A stretch of 64,000 nucleotides of DNA from Agromyces sp. ISL-38 (GTDB lineage: Bacteria; Actinomycetota; Actinomycetes; Actinomycetales; Microbacteriaceae): positions 1 through 64,000 of the forward strand of contig NZ_JAGGPF010000006.1 of assembly GCF_018613935.1 (NCBI RefSeq), in the 5' to 3' direction. Position numbers and translations under genes: made by a program. Below are positions 1 to 11,685 of this stretch, one piece after another (the stretch's first letter is position 1; each line of letters starts with the position of its first letter). The notes under the pieces are model-generated. The model saw only the letters and a program-made list of their open reading frames with translations, had not been told where the DNA came from and searched no databases.

Positions 1-45
1 GCGCCGTCCGCGATACGGACGACGCCCATCAATATTGTGTGGCAT
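1..45 (-). CDS. 5' end of an unidentified gene (runs off the window)
   Basis: An ATG on the minus strand is preceded by a strong AGGAG ribosome binding site five bases upstream. It opens a frame that stays open for 15 codons (MPHNIDGRRPYRGRR) to the window edge. It lies 84 bases downstream of the acyl-CoA ligase stop and on the same strand, so it could be the next gene of that transcription unit. Too little is present to name a product. The strong RBS is the main support. Confidence 0.4.
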   Translation of the reverse strand, partial: MPHNIDGRRPYRGRR

Positions 46-129
46 CACAACTCCTGATCACTCAGGTGTTGCAACGACCCCTAGAACCCAAGCGGTCGGC
101 GAGGGCCCCGCTCCGCTGTGCGGTTCGGC

Positions 130-1965
<1,836 letters not shown>

Positions 1966-2118
1966 GGTAGCTCCTTCGGCACCGGGGAGGCTCACGCGCG
2001 GCGCGGGTGCTTGCGCAAACCTCGGCATTGGGGTCTATTACACTCTAGTCGTCGCCCGCCCGGCCATCAGGGCCCGGCACGACTCGACTTCATCCCTCTC
2101 CTGGAAGGCAGTTGCCTG
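1966..2118. promoter_or_regulatory. divergent promoter region fadD / glucokinase
   Basis: These 153 bases separate two divergently transcribed genes. An AT-richer patch at about 2034-2050 contains TACACT and CTAGTC reading right and TAGAGT and TAATAG reading left, all plausible -10 elements. No clear -35 box or operator dyad was found, so exact start sites are not assigned. Confidence 0.4.
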
Positions 2119-3069
2119 GTGCACGCGATCGGAATCGACATCGGTGGTACGAAGATCGCCGGCGCCGTCGTCGACGAATTCGGAGCGATGGTGCGCAGCG
2201 AGCGGGTGCCCACTCCCGCGGGCGACCCGGCCAGCCTCGAAGACGCCGTCGTCGAGATGATCCGCTCGCTCAGTACCGGCCAGGAGATCACCGCCGTCGG
2301 CGTCGCCGCAGCGGGCTTCATCGACGCCGCACAGTCCACGGTGTACTACGCCCCCAACATCAACTGGCGCAACGAGCCCTTCCGCGAGAAGCTCGAGGCT
2401 CGCGTCGGCACGACCGTCGTCGTCGACAACGATGCGAACGCCGCAGGCTGGGCAGAGTTCCGCTTCGGCGCGGGCCGCATGGTGAGCGACATGGCCATGC
2501 TCACGATCGGCACCGGCGTGGGCGGCGCGATCGTCGCCGGAGACCGCCTGTTCCGCGGCGGCTTCGGCGCGGGCGCTGAGCTCGGCCACTTGCGAGTCGT
2601 GCCCGACGGCCTCGCGTGCGGCTGCGGCCAGCGCGGATGCCTCGAGCAGTACGGCTCCGGAAGGGCGCTGCTCCGCATGGCCAACGAGATCGCCGACGCC
2701 GGCGGCATCGGGCAGGGTCTGGCTCGAGTGCGCGACGAGCACGGTGCGCTCGACGGCCGTTCCGTCGGCGCGCTCATCGAAGTCGAGGATCCGGGCGCCG
2801 TCGCCGCGCTCCGCCAGCTGGGGCACTGGCTGGGCCAGGCCGCCGCGAGCCTGTCGGCCGTGCTCGACCCGCAGCGATTCGTCTTCGGCGGTGGTGTCGC
2901 CGTCGCGGGGGAGCTGCTCCTCGGTCCGGTGCGCGAGGCGTACCTCGAGCATCTTCCGGCGCGCGGATACCATCCCGAACCCGACTTCGTGGTCGCGGAG
3001 CTCGAGAATGACGCGGGAGTCGTCGGCGCGGCCGACCTCGCTCGCGTGTGGGTCGCCGAACACGCCTGA
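2119..3069 (+). CDS. glcK: ROK-family glucokinase
   Basis: Phosphorylates glucose to glucose 6-phosphate with ATP in the cytoplasm. The 316-residue protein begins with the phosphate-binding IGIDIGGTK motif (residues 4-12). It has the sugar-binding ELGH motif and the ROK zinc-finger signature CGCGQRGCLE (around residues 166-176). The GTG at 2119 has GGAAGG about 10 bases upstream and puts the ATPase motif at the extreme N-terminus as in the family. The open frame begins earlier, at 2011, but those residues match nothing in ROK kinases. Without an N-terminal helix-turn-helix this is a kinase rather than a ROK repressor. Specificity for glucose over other hexoses is inferred from family resemblance. 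Confidence 0.9.
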   Translation: MHAIGIDIGGTKIAGAVVDEFGAMVRSERVPTPAGDPASLEDAVVEMIRSLSTGQEITAVGVAAAGFIDAAQSTVYYAPNINWRNEPFREKLEARVGTTVVVDNDANAAGWAEFRFGAGRMVSDMAMLTIGTGVGGAIVAGDRLFRGGFGAGAELGHLRVVPDGLACGCGQRGCLEQYGSGRALLRMANEIADAGGIGQGLARVRDEHGALDGRSVGALIEVEDPGAVAALRQLGHWLGQAAASLSAVLDPQRFVFGGGVAVAGELLLGPVREAYLEHLPARGYHPEPDFVVAELENDAGVVGAADLARVWVAEHA

Positions 3070-3121
3070 ATCGCCCGGCGATAGGGTGAGTCGTGACCAC
3101 TGGCCGGGAAGGGGCAGCACG

Positions 3122-3811
3122 GTGTTCTACTGGATCATGAAGAACCTCGTGGTCGGGCCGATCCTGCTGTCGATCTTCCGCCCGTGGGTCGTCGGGCTCG
3201 AGCACGTGCCGAAAGTGGGCGCCGTCGTGCTCGCGAGCAACCACCTCTCATTCATCGACTCGATCTTCCTGCCGCTCGTCGTCGACCGCCCGGTGATCTT
3301 CCTCGCCAAGAGCGAGTACTTCACGGGCAAAGGGCTGAAGGGCTGGGCGACGCGGGTGTTCTTCCAGGCCGCCGGACAATTGCCGATCGACCGCTCGGGC
3401 GGCAAGGCTTCGGAGGCATCGCTCGAGACCGGACTGCGCGTGCTCGGCGAAGGCCACATCCTCGGCATCTACCCTGAGGGCACCCGCAGCCCCGACGCAC
3501 GCCTCTACCGTGGGCGCACCGGCGTGGCCCGCATGGTGCTCGAGGCTGGCGTGCCGGTCATTCCCGTCGCCATGATCGGCACCGAGCGCGTCATGCCGAT
3601 CGGAACCCGGTTGCCGAAGGTGCGCCGCATCGGCCTCGTGTTCGGCGAGCCGCTCGATTTCAGCCGATTCGAGGGGCTCGAGAGTGACCGCTTCGTATTG
3701 CGCTCCGTGACCGACGAGCTCGTCTACGACTTGCGCGAGCTCAGCGGGCAGGAATACGTCGACGTGTATGCGAGTTCGGTCAAGGAGCAGCGGGCCACGC
3801 AATCGCGATAG
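3122..3811 (+). CDS. plsC: 1-acyl-sn-glycerol-3-phosphate acyltransferase (PlsC family)
   Basis: Transfers an acyl chain to lysophosphatidic acid at the membrane, giving phosphatidic acid. The 229-residue protein has the catalytic NHxxxxD motif (NHLSFID, about residue 40) and the glycerol-phosphate binding EGTRS motif near residue 119, in family order and spacing. The GTG at 3122 gives the N-terminus VFYWIMKNLV typical of actinobacterial members, with a GGAAGGGG stretch upstream; an in-frame ATG at 3137 is the alternative. It sits 52 bases after the glucokinase and may be co-transcribed with it. The nearby acyl-CoA ligase could supply its substrate. Confidence 0.9.
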   Translation: MFYWIMKNLVVGPILLSIFRPWVVGLEHVPKVGAVVLASNHLSFIDSIFLPLVVDRPVIFLAKSEYFTGKGLKGWATRVFFQAAGQLPIDRSGGKASEASLETGLRVLGEGHILGIYPEGTRSPDARLYRGRTGVARMVLEAGVPVIPVAMIGTERVMPIGTRLPKVRRIGLVFGEPLDFSRFEGLESDRFVLRSVTDELVYDLRELSGQEYVDVYASSVKEQRATQSR

Positions 3812-3893
3812 GCTCGTTCTGCGGCGGTCGCAGCGTGCGACGCCGTATTCCATTCCCGGCGCTCCGTGCGCCCGAACCCTCCAGGACATTCCC

Positions 3894-5264
3894 GTGGTAC
3901 AGCTCGTCGAGCCGGTCGTCAATGCAGATCCTTCCGTGATTGCCGGCCTCGACTATTGGCGCACGCTGCCGATCAAGCAGCAGCCCGCGTGGCCCGACCC
4001 CGAGGCGGCGCACGCGGCATCCGCAGAACTCGCGACGCTGCCGCCGCTCGTGTTCGCGGGCGAGGTCGACATCCTGCGCGACCGGCTGGCCGCGGCGTCT
4101 CGCGGCGAGGCGTTCCTCCTGCAGGGCGGCGACTGTGCCGAGACCTTCGCCGGTGCCACGGCCGACCAGATCCGCAATCGTGTGAAGACCGTGCTCCAGA
4201 TGGCGGTCGTGCTCACGTACGGCGCCTCCATGCCGGTCGTGAAGATGGGTCGCATGGCGGGCCAGTTCGCCAAGCCCCGCTCGAGCGACATCGAGACGCG
4301 CGGCGACGTCAGCCTGCCCGCGTACCGCGGCGACATCGTGAACGGATACGACTTCACGCCCGAGTCGCGCGCAGCAGACCCTGCACGCCTCGTGAAGGGC
4401 TACCACACGGCGGCGTCGACGCTCAACCTCATTCGCGCGTTCACCCAGGGCGGGTTCGCTGATCTCCGCCAGGTCCACTCGTGGAACCAGGGGTTCGCCA
4501 CCAACCCGGCGAACGCCCGCTACGAGTCGATGGCTCGCGAGATCGACCGCGCGATCAAGTTCATGGAGGCGTGCGGCGCCGACTTCGAGGCGATCAAGCA
4601 CACCGAGTTCTACACGGGCCACGAGGGCCTGCTCATGGACTACGAACGGCCGATGACGCGCATCGACTCGCGCACCGGCACGCCCTACGACACGTCGTCG
4701 CACTTCATCTGGATCGGCGAGCGCACTCGTGAGCTCGACGGCGCGCACGTCGACTTCCTGTCTCGCGTGCGCAACCCGCTCGGCGTGAAGCTCGGCCCCA
4801 CCACGACGCCCGAGGTCATGCTCGAGCTCGTCGAGAAGCTCGATCCCCACCGTGAGCCGGGTCGTCTCACCTTCATCACCCGAATGGGCGCAGGCAAGAT
4901 CCGCGATGCACTGCCGCCCCTCCTCGAGGCGATCAAGGCGAGCGACGCGAACCCGCTGTGGGTCACCGATCCCATGCACGGCAACGGCATCACGACCCCC
5001 ACGGGCTACAAGACGCGTCGCTTCGACGACGTCGTCGACGAGGTCAAGGGCTTCTTCGAGGCGCACCGGGCCGCAGGCACGCACCCTGGCGGCATCCACG
5101 TCGAGCTCACTGGCGACGACGTCACCGAGTGCCTGGGCGGCTCGGAGCACATCGACGAAGAGACGCTGGCGACGCGCTACGAGTCGCTCTGCGACCCGCG
5201 CCTGAACCACATGCAGTCGCTCGAGCTCGCGTTCCTTGTGGCCGAGGAGCTCGCGGCCCGCTGA
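3894..5264 (+). CDS. aroG: class II 3-deoxy-D-arabino-heptulosonate 7-phosphate synthase
   Basis: First enzyme of the shikimate pathway, condensing phosphoenolpyruvate with erythrose 4-phosphate. The 456-residue length and the motifs GGDCAET (metal-ligand Cys81), MGRMAGQFAKPRS, DPMHGN (about residue 359) and GGIHVELTGDDVTEC mark the plant/mycobacterial type II enzyme. The GTG at 3894 is the best start: the frame is open upstream to 3768 but gives unrelated Arg-rich residues. No chorismate mutase gene is adjacent. In mycobacteria this gene also lies close to pknL. A strong hairpin follows immediately. Confidence 0.95.
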   Translation: MVQLVEPVVNADPSVIAGLDYWRTLPIKQQPAWPDPEAAHAASAELATLPPLVFAGEVDILRDRLAAASRGEAFLLQGGDCAETFAGATADQIRNRVKTVLQMAVVLTYGASMPVVKMGRMAGQFAKPRSSDIETRGDVSLPAYRGDIVNGYDFTPESRAADPARLVKGYHTAASTLNLIRAFTQGGFADLRQVHSWNQGFATNPANARYESMAREIDRAIKFMEACGADFEAIKHTEFYTGHEGLLMDYERPMTRIDSRTGTPYDTSSHFIWIGERTRELDGAHVDFLSRVRNPLGVKLGPTTTPEVMLELVEKLDPHREPGRLTFITRMGAGKIRDALPPLLEAIKASDANPLWVTDPMHGNGITTPTGYKTRRFDDVVDEVKGFFEAHRAAGTHPGGIHVELTGDDVTECLGGSEHIDEETLATRYESLCDPRLNHMQSLELAFLVAEELAAR

Positions 5265-5268
5265 GCAC

Positions 5269-5300
5269 GCGCGGGGCATCCGGCAACGGATGCCCCGCGC
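5269..5300. terminator. hairpin between aroG and pknL
   Basis: Perfect 14-bp stem (5269-5282 with 5287-5300) closed by a GCAA tetraloop, 4 bases after the aroG stop and between convergent genes. No U-tract follows on either strand. Each arm carries one copy of the dispersed octamer, GGCATCCG on the left and CGGATGCC on the right. Confidence 0.8.
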
Positions 5301-5385
5301 TGCTGCCTGAACCGGGCGGCGCTCGTCTTCGCGCGCCATCCGCTCGATCGGTTCACCGCCCACGGCCGCGGGCGCGCTGCGCCGC

Positions 5386-7299
<1,914 letters not shown>

Positions 7300-7305
7300 C
7301 GTTCG

Positions 7306-7311
7306 AGTCTA
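7306..7311 (-). promoter_or_regulatory. -10 box of pknL
   Basis: TAGACT on the minus strand, six bases upstream of the GTG start and with no ribosome binding site between. Transcription would begin at or next to the start codon, implying a leaderless mRNA. Confidence 0.5.
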
Positions 7312-7421
7312 CGAACACCCATATGCCTGATCTTGAACAAACGCCGTGGACGCGCGGATCGCAATCCCATCGTGATACGCGGATGTCGCGTGCAGATGTG
7401 GGGCGAGTCGGTACGCGGGGG

Positions 7422-8693
7422 CTACCCCAACTCGGAGAGCCAGGCCCGAGCCGATGCCTCCCACTTCGCGTAGTGGTCGGGGAACGCGCTCTCCTGCACG
7501 GCCTGTGCCGCTTGCGTGACGGTCATCGCCTCCCACCCGGCGATGTCGAGGAGGCCGAGGGTGCGGCCCGTGTTCGGATTCGCCGGGCCGCCGTAGAAGG
7601 CGGTCGCGGCGCGCACCGGATCGAGCACCTCCTCGACGGTGCCCCAGCCCTGGCTCGGCCGCTGCTGGAACAAGCCGAGGGAGCCGAGGTCGCCGTACTG
7701 CACGTTCTTCAGGCCCGATTCCTGCGCCGCCGCGGCGAGCGCGACGACGATGCCCTGGTCGGGCACTCCGAGCCCACGTCCGACGGCGACGATGATCGCG
7801 GCGTTGGCGCGCATCTCGTCGGTGAGCGCGACGTTCACCGACGCCACCGTCGTCACGGCGACGGGGCGGGGGATCCGCAGGGTCTGCCCGGGCTGGATGA
7901 TGCCCGACGCGTCGAGGCCGTTGGCGTCGATGAGCTCCTGCACGCCGACGTCGTTGCGTGCGGCGATGTCCCACAGGGTGTCGCCGTCGACGACGACATG
8001 GGCGTCTTCCGTCGCCGTCTCGGGGGGCGTGGGTGCGGGCGCGGGCGCAAGCGCCGGCGTCGGAGCGGGAGCGGGGGTGGGTGCGGGTGCGGCGGCATCC
8101 GGGGTGCCGTTCACGGGTGGCAGCACGATCGCCTGCCCGAGGAAGATCAGGCTCTGGCGACTGAGCCCGTTCGCGCTCAGCACCTGCTCGACGTCGAGGC
8201 CGTAGGCGGCCGCGATGCCGCTCACCGTGTCGCCGGAGACCACCACGTGCTTCGCGATCTCCGCATCGGGGGTCGGAGCCGCGGCGGGCGCACCTCCGCC
8301 GGGGAGCGCGAGCCGCTGTCCGGGGAAGATGAGGCTCGACCAGCCGAGCCCGTTGAGCGCGAGCACCTCGGCCGTGGCGAGACCGAATCGCTCGGCGATG
8401 CTGCTCACGGTGTCGCCGTCGGCGACGGTGTATTCGGACGGAACGGATGCCGCGGCGCCCACCGCCACGTTCATGGGCTTGGCAGTGGTCGCCTTCGCCT
8501 TCGGCTGGCGCTTCGAATGCTGCGGCGTCGCCTCGGCCGGCTGGGCGATGCCGAGCGTCACCGCGATGGTGCTCACGATGGCGAGCGGCAGGGTGAGCAG
8601 ACGACGGATGCGCCGTCGTCGCGGTCTGTTCAGCTCGGCGGCTTCGGTCGTGGGCGCGCGATCGGCCGCGGCGGCCTCGGACTGGTGGTGCAT
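7422..8693 (-). CDS. secreted/anchored wall protein with three LysM domains and a transglycosylase-like C-terminus
   Basis: Predicted peptidoglycan-binding wall protein of 423 residues. A basic N-terminus (RPRRRRIRR) precedes one hydrophobic segment (about residues 30-48), followed by three LysM modules, each with a VxxGDTxxxIA core and a PGQ-type ending. Pro/Ala-rich linkers separate the second and third modules. The C-terminal 130 residues, with an AAQESGLKN segment and GLFQQRPSQGWG, resemble the lysozyme-like domain found in actinobacterial LysM proteins; the Glu in QESGL could be catalytic. The ATG at 8693 has an AAGGGGGAAC Shine-Dalgarno. It sits between the kinase and the Rv2175c-like gene. 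Enzymatic activity is inferred. Confidence 0.85.
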   Translation of the reverse strand: MHHQSEAAAADRAPTTEAAELNRPRRRRIRRLLTLPLAIVSTIAVTLGIAQPAEATPQHSKRQPKAKATTAKPMNVAVGAAASVPSEYTVADGDTVSSIAERFGLATAEVLALNGLGWSSLIFPGQRLALPGGGAPAAAPTPDAEIAKHVVVSGDTVSGIAAAYGLDVEQVLSANGLSRQSLIFLGQAIVLPPVNGTPDAAAPAPTPAPAPTPALAPAPAPTPPETATEDAHVVVDGDTLWDIAARNDVGVQELIDANGLDASGIIQPGQTLRIPRPVAVTTVASVNVALTDEMRANAAIIVAVGRGLGVPDQGIVVALAAAAQESGLKNVQYGDLGSLGLFQQRPSQGWGTVEEVLDPVRAATAFYGGPANPNTGRTLGLLDIAGWEAMTVTQAAQAVQESAFPDHYAKWEASARAWLSELG

Positions 8694-8866
8694 TGTTCCC
8701 CCTTCGCCGGCGTCCGATGCCGGCTCCCGCGCCAACCGTCGCACAGGCGTATAGGGGAGTCAAACACCTCGCCGCGCGTCCGCTGACTCGGGGTGGGTCC
8801 GTCGGCGGCGGCGAGATCCGAGAGTCGCGCTTTCCGCTGTCCCGCCGGACATGGCAGTCTTGAGAC

Positions 8867-9205
8867 GTGACCGACGCCGCCCAGCCTGAATGGCTGACTG
8901 TTCCCGACCTCGTTGAATTGCTCGGGCAGAGCCCCAGCCGCATCCGCAGGCTCATCGATGACCGACACCTCCTTGCCACCCGCATCGACGGCGTGCTGAA
9001 GGTGCCCGCGTCGTTCCTTCGCGACGGGGAGCCGTTGCACGAGCTGCACGGCACCGCGATGGTGCTCGCCGACGCCGGATTCAGCGACGACCAAGCGCTC
9101 GAGTGGCTGCTGGCCGATGAGGACAGCCTCGGCACCACCCCGATCGCCGCCCTCCGCGCCGGCCGGAAGGCCGAAGTACGCCGCATCGCGCAAGCGCTCG
9201 CCTGA
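8867..9205 (+). CDS. Rv2175c-like winged-helix DNA-binding protein
   Basis: A 112-residue cytoplasmic protein beginning with an excisionase/MerR-like helix-turn-helix (WLTVPDLVELLG, then RIRRLIDDRHL) and ending in a helical region (ALEWLLADED and ALRAGRKAEVRRIAQALA). In M. tuberculosis, Rv2175c is a DNA-binding substrate of PknL and its gene adjoins pknL. Here the kinase lies nearby, separated only by the LysM gene, which supports the assignment. The GTG at 8867 follows a CAGTCT box by exactly six bases and has no Shine-Dalgarno, so a leaderless transcript is likely. Its DNA target is unknown. Confidence 0.85.
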   Translation: MTDAAQPEWLTVPDLVELLGQSPSRIRRLIDDRHLLATRIDGVLKVPASFLRDGEPLHELHGTAMVLADAGFSDDQALEWLLADEDSLGTTPIAALRAGRKAEVRRIAQALA

Positions 9206-9270
9206 GCTTCGGGCAGGTCGTTCAGCCGAGGCTCGCGGCATCCTTCGGCCCGACCGGCCCCAGACGCCGG

Positions 9271-10383
9271 TCAGTGCGCCCGTCTGGTGACGGCCTTCGC
9301 GAGCGAGCCGAGCTCGGCTCGCGCATCGCGGCTCAACGGGGCCTCGGCGAGCACGGCGGTCGCCCGTGCCACGTGCTCGGCGATGATCCGCTCGATCTCG
9401 TCGACCGCTCCGCATTGCCGGATCGTGCTCTGCAGCATCCCCACCTGCTCGGCGTCGAGCTCGGGGTCGCCGAGCAGCTCGTCGAGCAGCCGGCGCTGTC
9501 CTGGTGCCAGGCGTTCGCGTGCGATCGCGATGAGCACCGTGCGCTTCCCCTCGCGCAGGTCGTCGCCGCTCGGCTTGCCCGTGACGTCGGGGTCGCCGAA
9601 CACGCCGAGCAGGTCGTCGCGCAATTGGTAGGCGATGCCGAGCGGCAGGCCGAACTCGCGGAGCGACTCGAGTTGTGCGCTCGTGGCGCCGGCGATCGCG
9701 CCGCCGATCGTGAGCGGCGCCTCGACGCTGTACTTCGCGGCCTTGTAGATGATGACCCGTTCGGCCCGAAGCCGTTGCTCTGAGTCGGGCTTCGTCAGCC
9801 AGGCCCGCTCCTCGAGCACGTCGAGGTACTGCCCCGCGGTCACCTCGGTGCGCATGCGCATGAACTCGGCGCGAGCTGCTCGAGCGGACGCCCGGTCGGG
9901 CAGCGCCGAGAGCCCCTCGTCGAGCAGTTCGTCACTCCACCCGAGCAGCAGGTCGCCGAGGAGGATCGCCGATGCACGACCGAATGCGGCGGAGCTGCCT
10001 GCCCAGCCCGAGTCGTCGTGCAATTGCTCGAAGAGCCGGTGCGCCGACGGCGCCCCACGCCGCGTATCGGAGCTGTCGATGATGTCGTCGTGCACGAGGG
10101 CTGCGGCGTGGAAGAGTTCGAGGGCGGATGCCGCGGAGACGACCGGAAAGCGGTCGCCGTCGCCATCGGTGGCGTACGGGTCGAACCCCCGCGCGCGCAC
10201 CGCTTCCCAGCCCCAGTAGCAGAACAGCGCCCGGAAGCGCTTGCCTCCGCTGAGAAAGCGCCTTGAGAACGCATCGAGCGGTTCGAGGTCAGTGCTGATG
10301 GAGCGGAGAATGGAAGAGCGTTCGGCGAGGAAATCCTCGATGCGTTCGTGCACCAGATCGACCAGCCGGGAACCGTGAGCCAC
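9271..10383 (-). CDS. polyprenyl diphosphate synthase (geranylgeranyl-type, IdsA-like)
   Basis: Trans-prenyl chain elongation enzyme condensing isopentenyl diphosphate with allylic diphosphates. The 370 residues contain the GGKRFRA substrate-binding motif (about residues 46-52), the first Asp-rich motif DDIIDSSDTRRG and the second DDLLGVFGD. Residues preceding the first motif set chain length; ALELFHAAALVHDD suggests a medium C15-C20 product, but the exact product is not readable. The GTG at 10383 is six bases from a TAGGCT -10 box. The location matches idsA2 in the mycobacterial cluster. Products could feed carotenoids, quinones or lipid carriers. Confidence 0.9.
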   Translation of the reverse strand: MAHGSRLVDLVHERIEDFLAERSSILRSISTDLEPLDAFSRRFLSGGKRFRALFCYWGWEAVRARGFDPYATDGDGDRFPVVSAASALELFHAAALVHDDIIDSSDTRRGAPSAHRLFEQLHDDSGWAGSSAAFGRASAILLGDLLLGWSDELLDEGLSALPDRASARAARAEFMRMRTEVTAGQYLDVLEERAWLTKPDSEQRLRAERVIIYKAAKYSVEAPLTIGGAIAGATSAQLESLREFGLPLGIAYQLRDDLLGVFGDPDVTGKPSGDDLREGKRTVLIAIARERLAPGQRRLLDELLGDPELDAEQVGMLQSTIRQCGAVDEIERIIAEHVARATAVLAEAPLSRDARAELGSLAKAVTRRAH

Positions 10384-10389
10384 CTGCCT

Positions 10390-10395
10390 AGCCTA
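10390..10395 (-). promoter_or_regulatory. -10 box of the polyprenyl synthase
   Basis: TAGGCT on the minus strand, six bases before the GTG start, predicting a leaderless message. It lies 18 bp from the oppositely directed TAGAAT box of the DUF3040 gene, so the two divergent promoters overlap. Confidence 0.5.
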
Positions 10396-10412
10396 GCGAG
10401 GCGGCGCAGCGC

Positions 10413-10418
10413 TAGAAT
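10413..10418 (+). promoter_or_regulatory. -10 box of the DUF3040 gene
   Basis: TAGAAT on the plus strand, 39 bases upstream of the ATG at 10458. A leader of about 30 bases carrying the GAGGGGAATGAG Shine-Dalgarno would result. Confidence 0.5.
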
Positions 10419-10457
10419 GGACACGGATGCGTCGATCCCGAGCCTGAGGGGAATGAG

Positions 10458-10841
10458 ATGCCGCTTTCAGAGCAGGAGCAACGTCTTCTCGAGGAGATGG
10501 AGCGGAACCTCTATCGCAATGACGCTGACTTCGTCCATGCAGTCGGCGGAGTTCGTGGACGCCGCCCCAACTACCGGTCGATCGTGCTCGGAATCCTCCT
10601 CGCCGTCGCCGGCATTGCCGCGCTCATCGCAGGGGTCGCGCTGCAACTCCTCGTGGTCGGCATCGTCGGTTTCGCTCTGATGTTCGGTGGTGTGCTCATC
10701 GCCATCACCCCCTCGAAGCGCGGGCCCATGTCGGCCGCGCCTGGGGAGCCGACGAGCGCCAAGCGCACTGCTCGCTCGGGTGGCGGCTTCATGGATCGCA
10801 TGAACGACCGCTGGGATCGTCGTCAAGAGGGTCGCGAGTAA
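10458..10841 (+). CDS. DUF3040 small membrane protein
   Basis: A 127-residue protein beginning with the DUF3040 signature MPLSEQEQRLLEEMERNLY. This short amphipathic N-terminus is followed by two hydrophobic segments (about residues 42-58 and 62-83) and a basic, Gly/Arg-rich cytoplasmic tail. In actinobacteria this family is typically encoded next to mraZ, just as here, though its biochemical role is not established. A strong GAGGGG ribosome binding site precedes the ATG, and a canonical terminator follows 22 bases after the stop, so it forms a single-gene transcript. Confidence 0.9.
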   Translation: MPLSEQEQRLLEEMERNLYRNDADFVHAVGGVRGRRPNYRSIVLGILLAVAGIAALIAGVALQLLVVGIVGFALMFGGVLIAITPSKRGPMSAAPGEPTSAKRTARSGGGFMDRMNDRWDRRQEGRE

Positions 10842-10863
10842 CCCTCCACTTCCCACCACTTCA

Positions 10864-10893
10864 CGGGTCGATCTTCGGATCGGCCCGTTTTTT
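10864..10893 (+). terminator. intrinsic terminator after the DUF3040 gene
   Basis: A 10-bp stem (10864-10873 with 10878-10887, one G-T wobble) with a TTCG tetraloop and six consecutive T residues directly after. Of the hairpins noted in this window it is the only one with a classical U-tract. Confidence 0.95.
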
Positions 10894-11080
10894 CTTGCTC
10901 GGAGTGCCGCTTGACGGCCGCGCGCCGGGCCTTCGGGCCGCCTCAGCGCCCTGAGCCCGCCTCCTCGTCGAAGCCGCCGCGCCGTCGGTCCTCTCGTGTG
11001 CTCCATTTCCCTCCACGGCTCACTGCCGCGTATTCACAGGGAACTCCCATGCCTGAACCGCCGAAAACGAGCGAATGTCG
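10894..11080. other. intergenic spacer upstream of mraZ
   Basis: Between the DUF3040 terminator and the mraZ promoter lie about 190 bases with no convincing reading frame. A small inverted repeat, GGGCC-TTC-GGGCC like, occurs near 10928. No RNA gene was recognised. Confidence 0.5.
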
Positions 11081-11109
11081 TTGATTGGTGGATGAGAGTG
11101 GAGTAAAGT
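11081..11109 (+). promoter_or_regulatory. mraZ / dcw promoter
   Basis: A -35 box TTGATT (11081-11086) and a -10 box TAAAGT (11104-11109) are separated by 17 bp, a textbook housekeeping-sigma arrangement. It probably drives mraZ and much of the downstream cluster, since no terminator was seen before ftsZ. Confidence 0.75.
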
Positions 11110-11113
11110 GGGG
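11088..11113 (+). promoter_or_regulatory. MraZ operator: three direct repeats
   Basis: GTGGAT (11088), GTGGAG (11098) and GTGGGG (11108) recur with an exact 10-bp period, matching the GTGGG-type direct repeats that the MraZ ring binds upstream of its own gene. They fill the spacer and overlap the -10 box, so bound MraZ should block RNA polymerase and autoregulate the cluster. Confidence 0.85.
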
Positions 11114-11150
11114 TCACCTGGATTCTGGCCGGAGGAAAGGGGGTGATGCG

Positions 11151-11582
11151 ATGTTCCTCGGAAGCTACGAACCAAAGCTCGACGAGAAAGGTCGAGTCAT
11201 TCTTCCGGCGAAGTTCCGTGAGGAGTTGTCGAACGGCCTCGTGCTCACACGAGGCCAGGAGCGCTGCATCTACGTGTTCAGCGTGCGGGAGTTCGAGAGC
11301 ATGAGCGACAAGATCCGCCAAGCCCCGGTAACGAGCAAGCAGGCGCGCGACTACATGCGCGTCTTCCTCTCCGGGGCGTCAGCGGAGACCCCCGACAAAC
11401 AGCATCGCGTCACCATCCCCGCCACGCTCCGCAGCTATGCGGGGCTCGACCGTGACCTCACGGTCATCGGCACGGGCAGCCGGGTGGAGATCTGGGATGC
11501 AACGGCGTGGCAGAAATACCTCGCCGAGCAGGAGGCGGCCTTCGCAGACACGGCGGAGGAGGTGATCCCCGGACTCTTCTGA
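11151..11582 (+). CDS. mraZ: transcriptional regulator MraZ
   Basis: Ring-forming DNA-binding protein that represses the dcw promoter. The 143 residues hold two SpoVT/AbrB-type folds, the first starting [20 protein letters not shown] and the second around residues 78-120 ([13 protein letters not shown]), each with the MraZ DxxGRxxxP-like core. The ATG at 11151 has a powerful GGAGGAAAGGGGG ribosome binding site. Three matching operator repeats overlap the promoter, giving direct evidence for autoregulation. First gene of the division cluster. Confidence 0.97.
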   Translation: MFLGSYEPKLDEKGRVILPAKFREELSNGLVLTRGQERCIYVFSVREFESMSDKIRQAPVTSKQARDYMRVFLSGASAETPDKQHRVTIPATLRSYAGLDRDLTVIGTGSRVEIWDATAWQKYLAEQEAAFADTAEEVIPGLF

Positions 11583-11685
11583 TCCTCTGGCTCCGACTCC
11601 CAGCCGGCCGCGCCTGATGCACTTCCCCGCACCAGGACGAACGGATGGGGATCGGAACCCGAGGCCCCGAAGGCAAGGCGGAAGT

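Noticed and set aside
2038..3120. A 360-codon minus-strand frame opposite the glucokinase
   Set aside because: It overlaps the ROK kinase completely, lacks a ribosome binding site and has shadow-type composition.
10894..11080. RNA gene such as rnpB upstream of mraZ
   Set aside because: The stretch is too short and shows none of the conserved RNase P RNA core elements.
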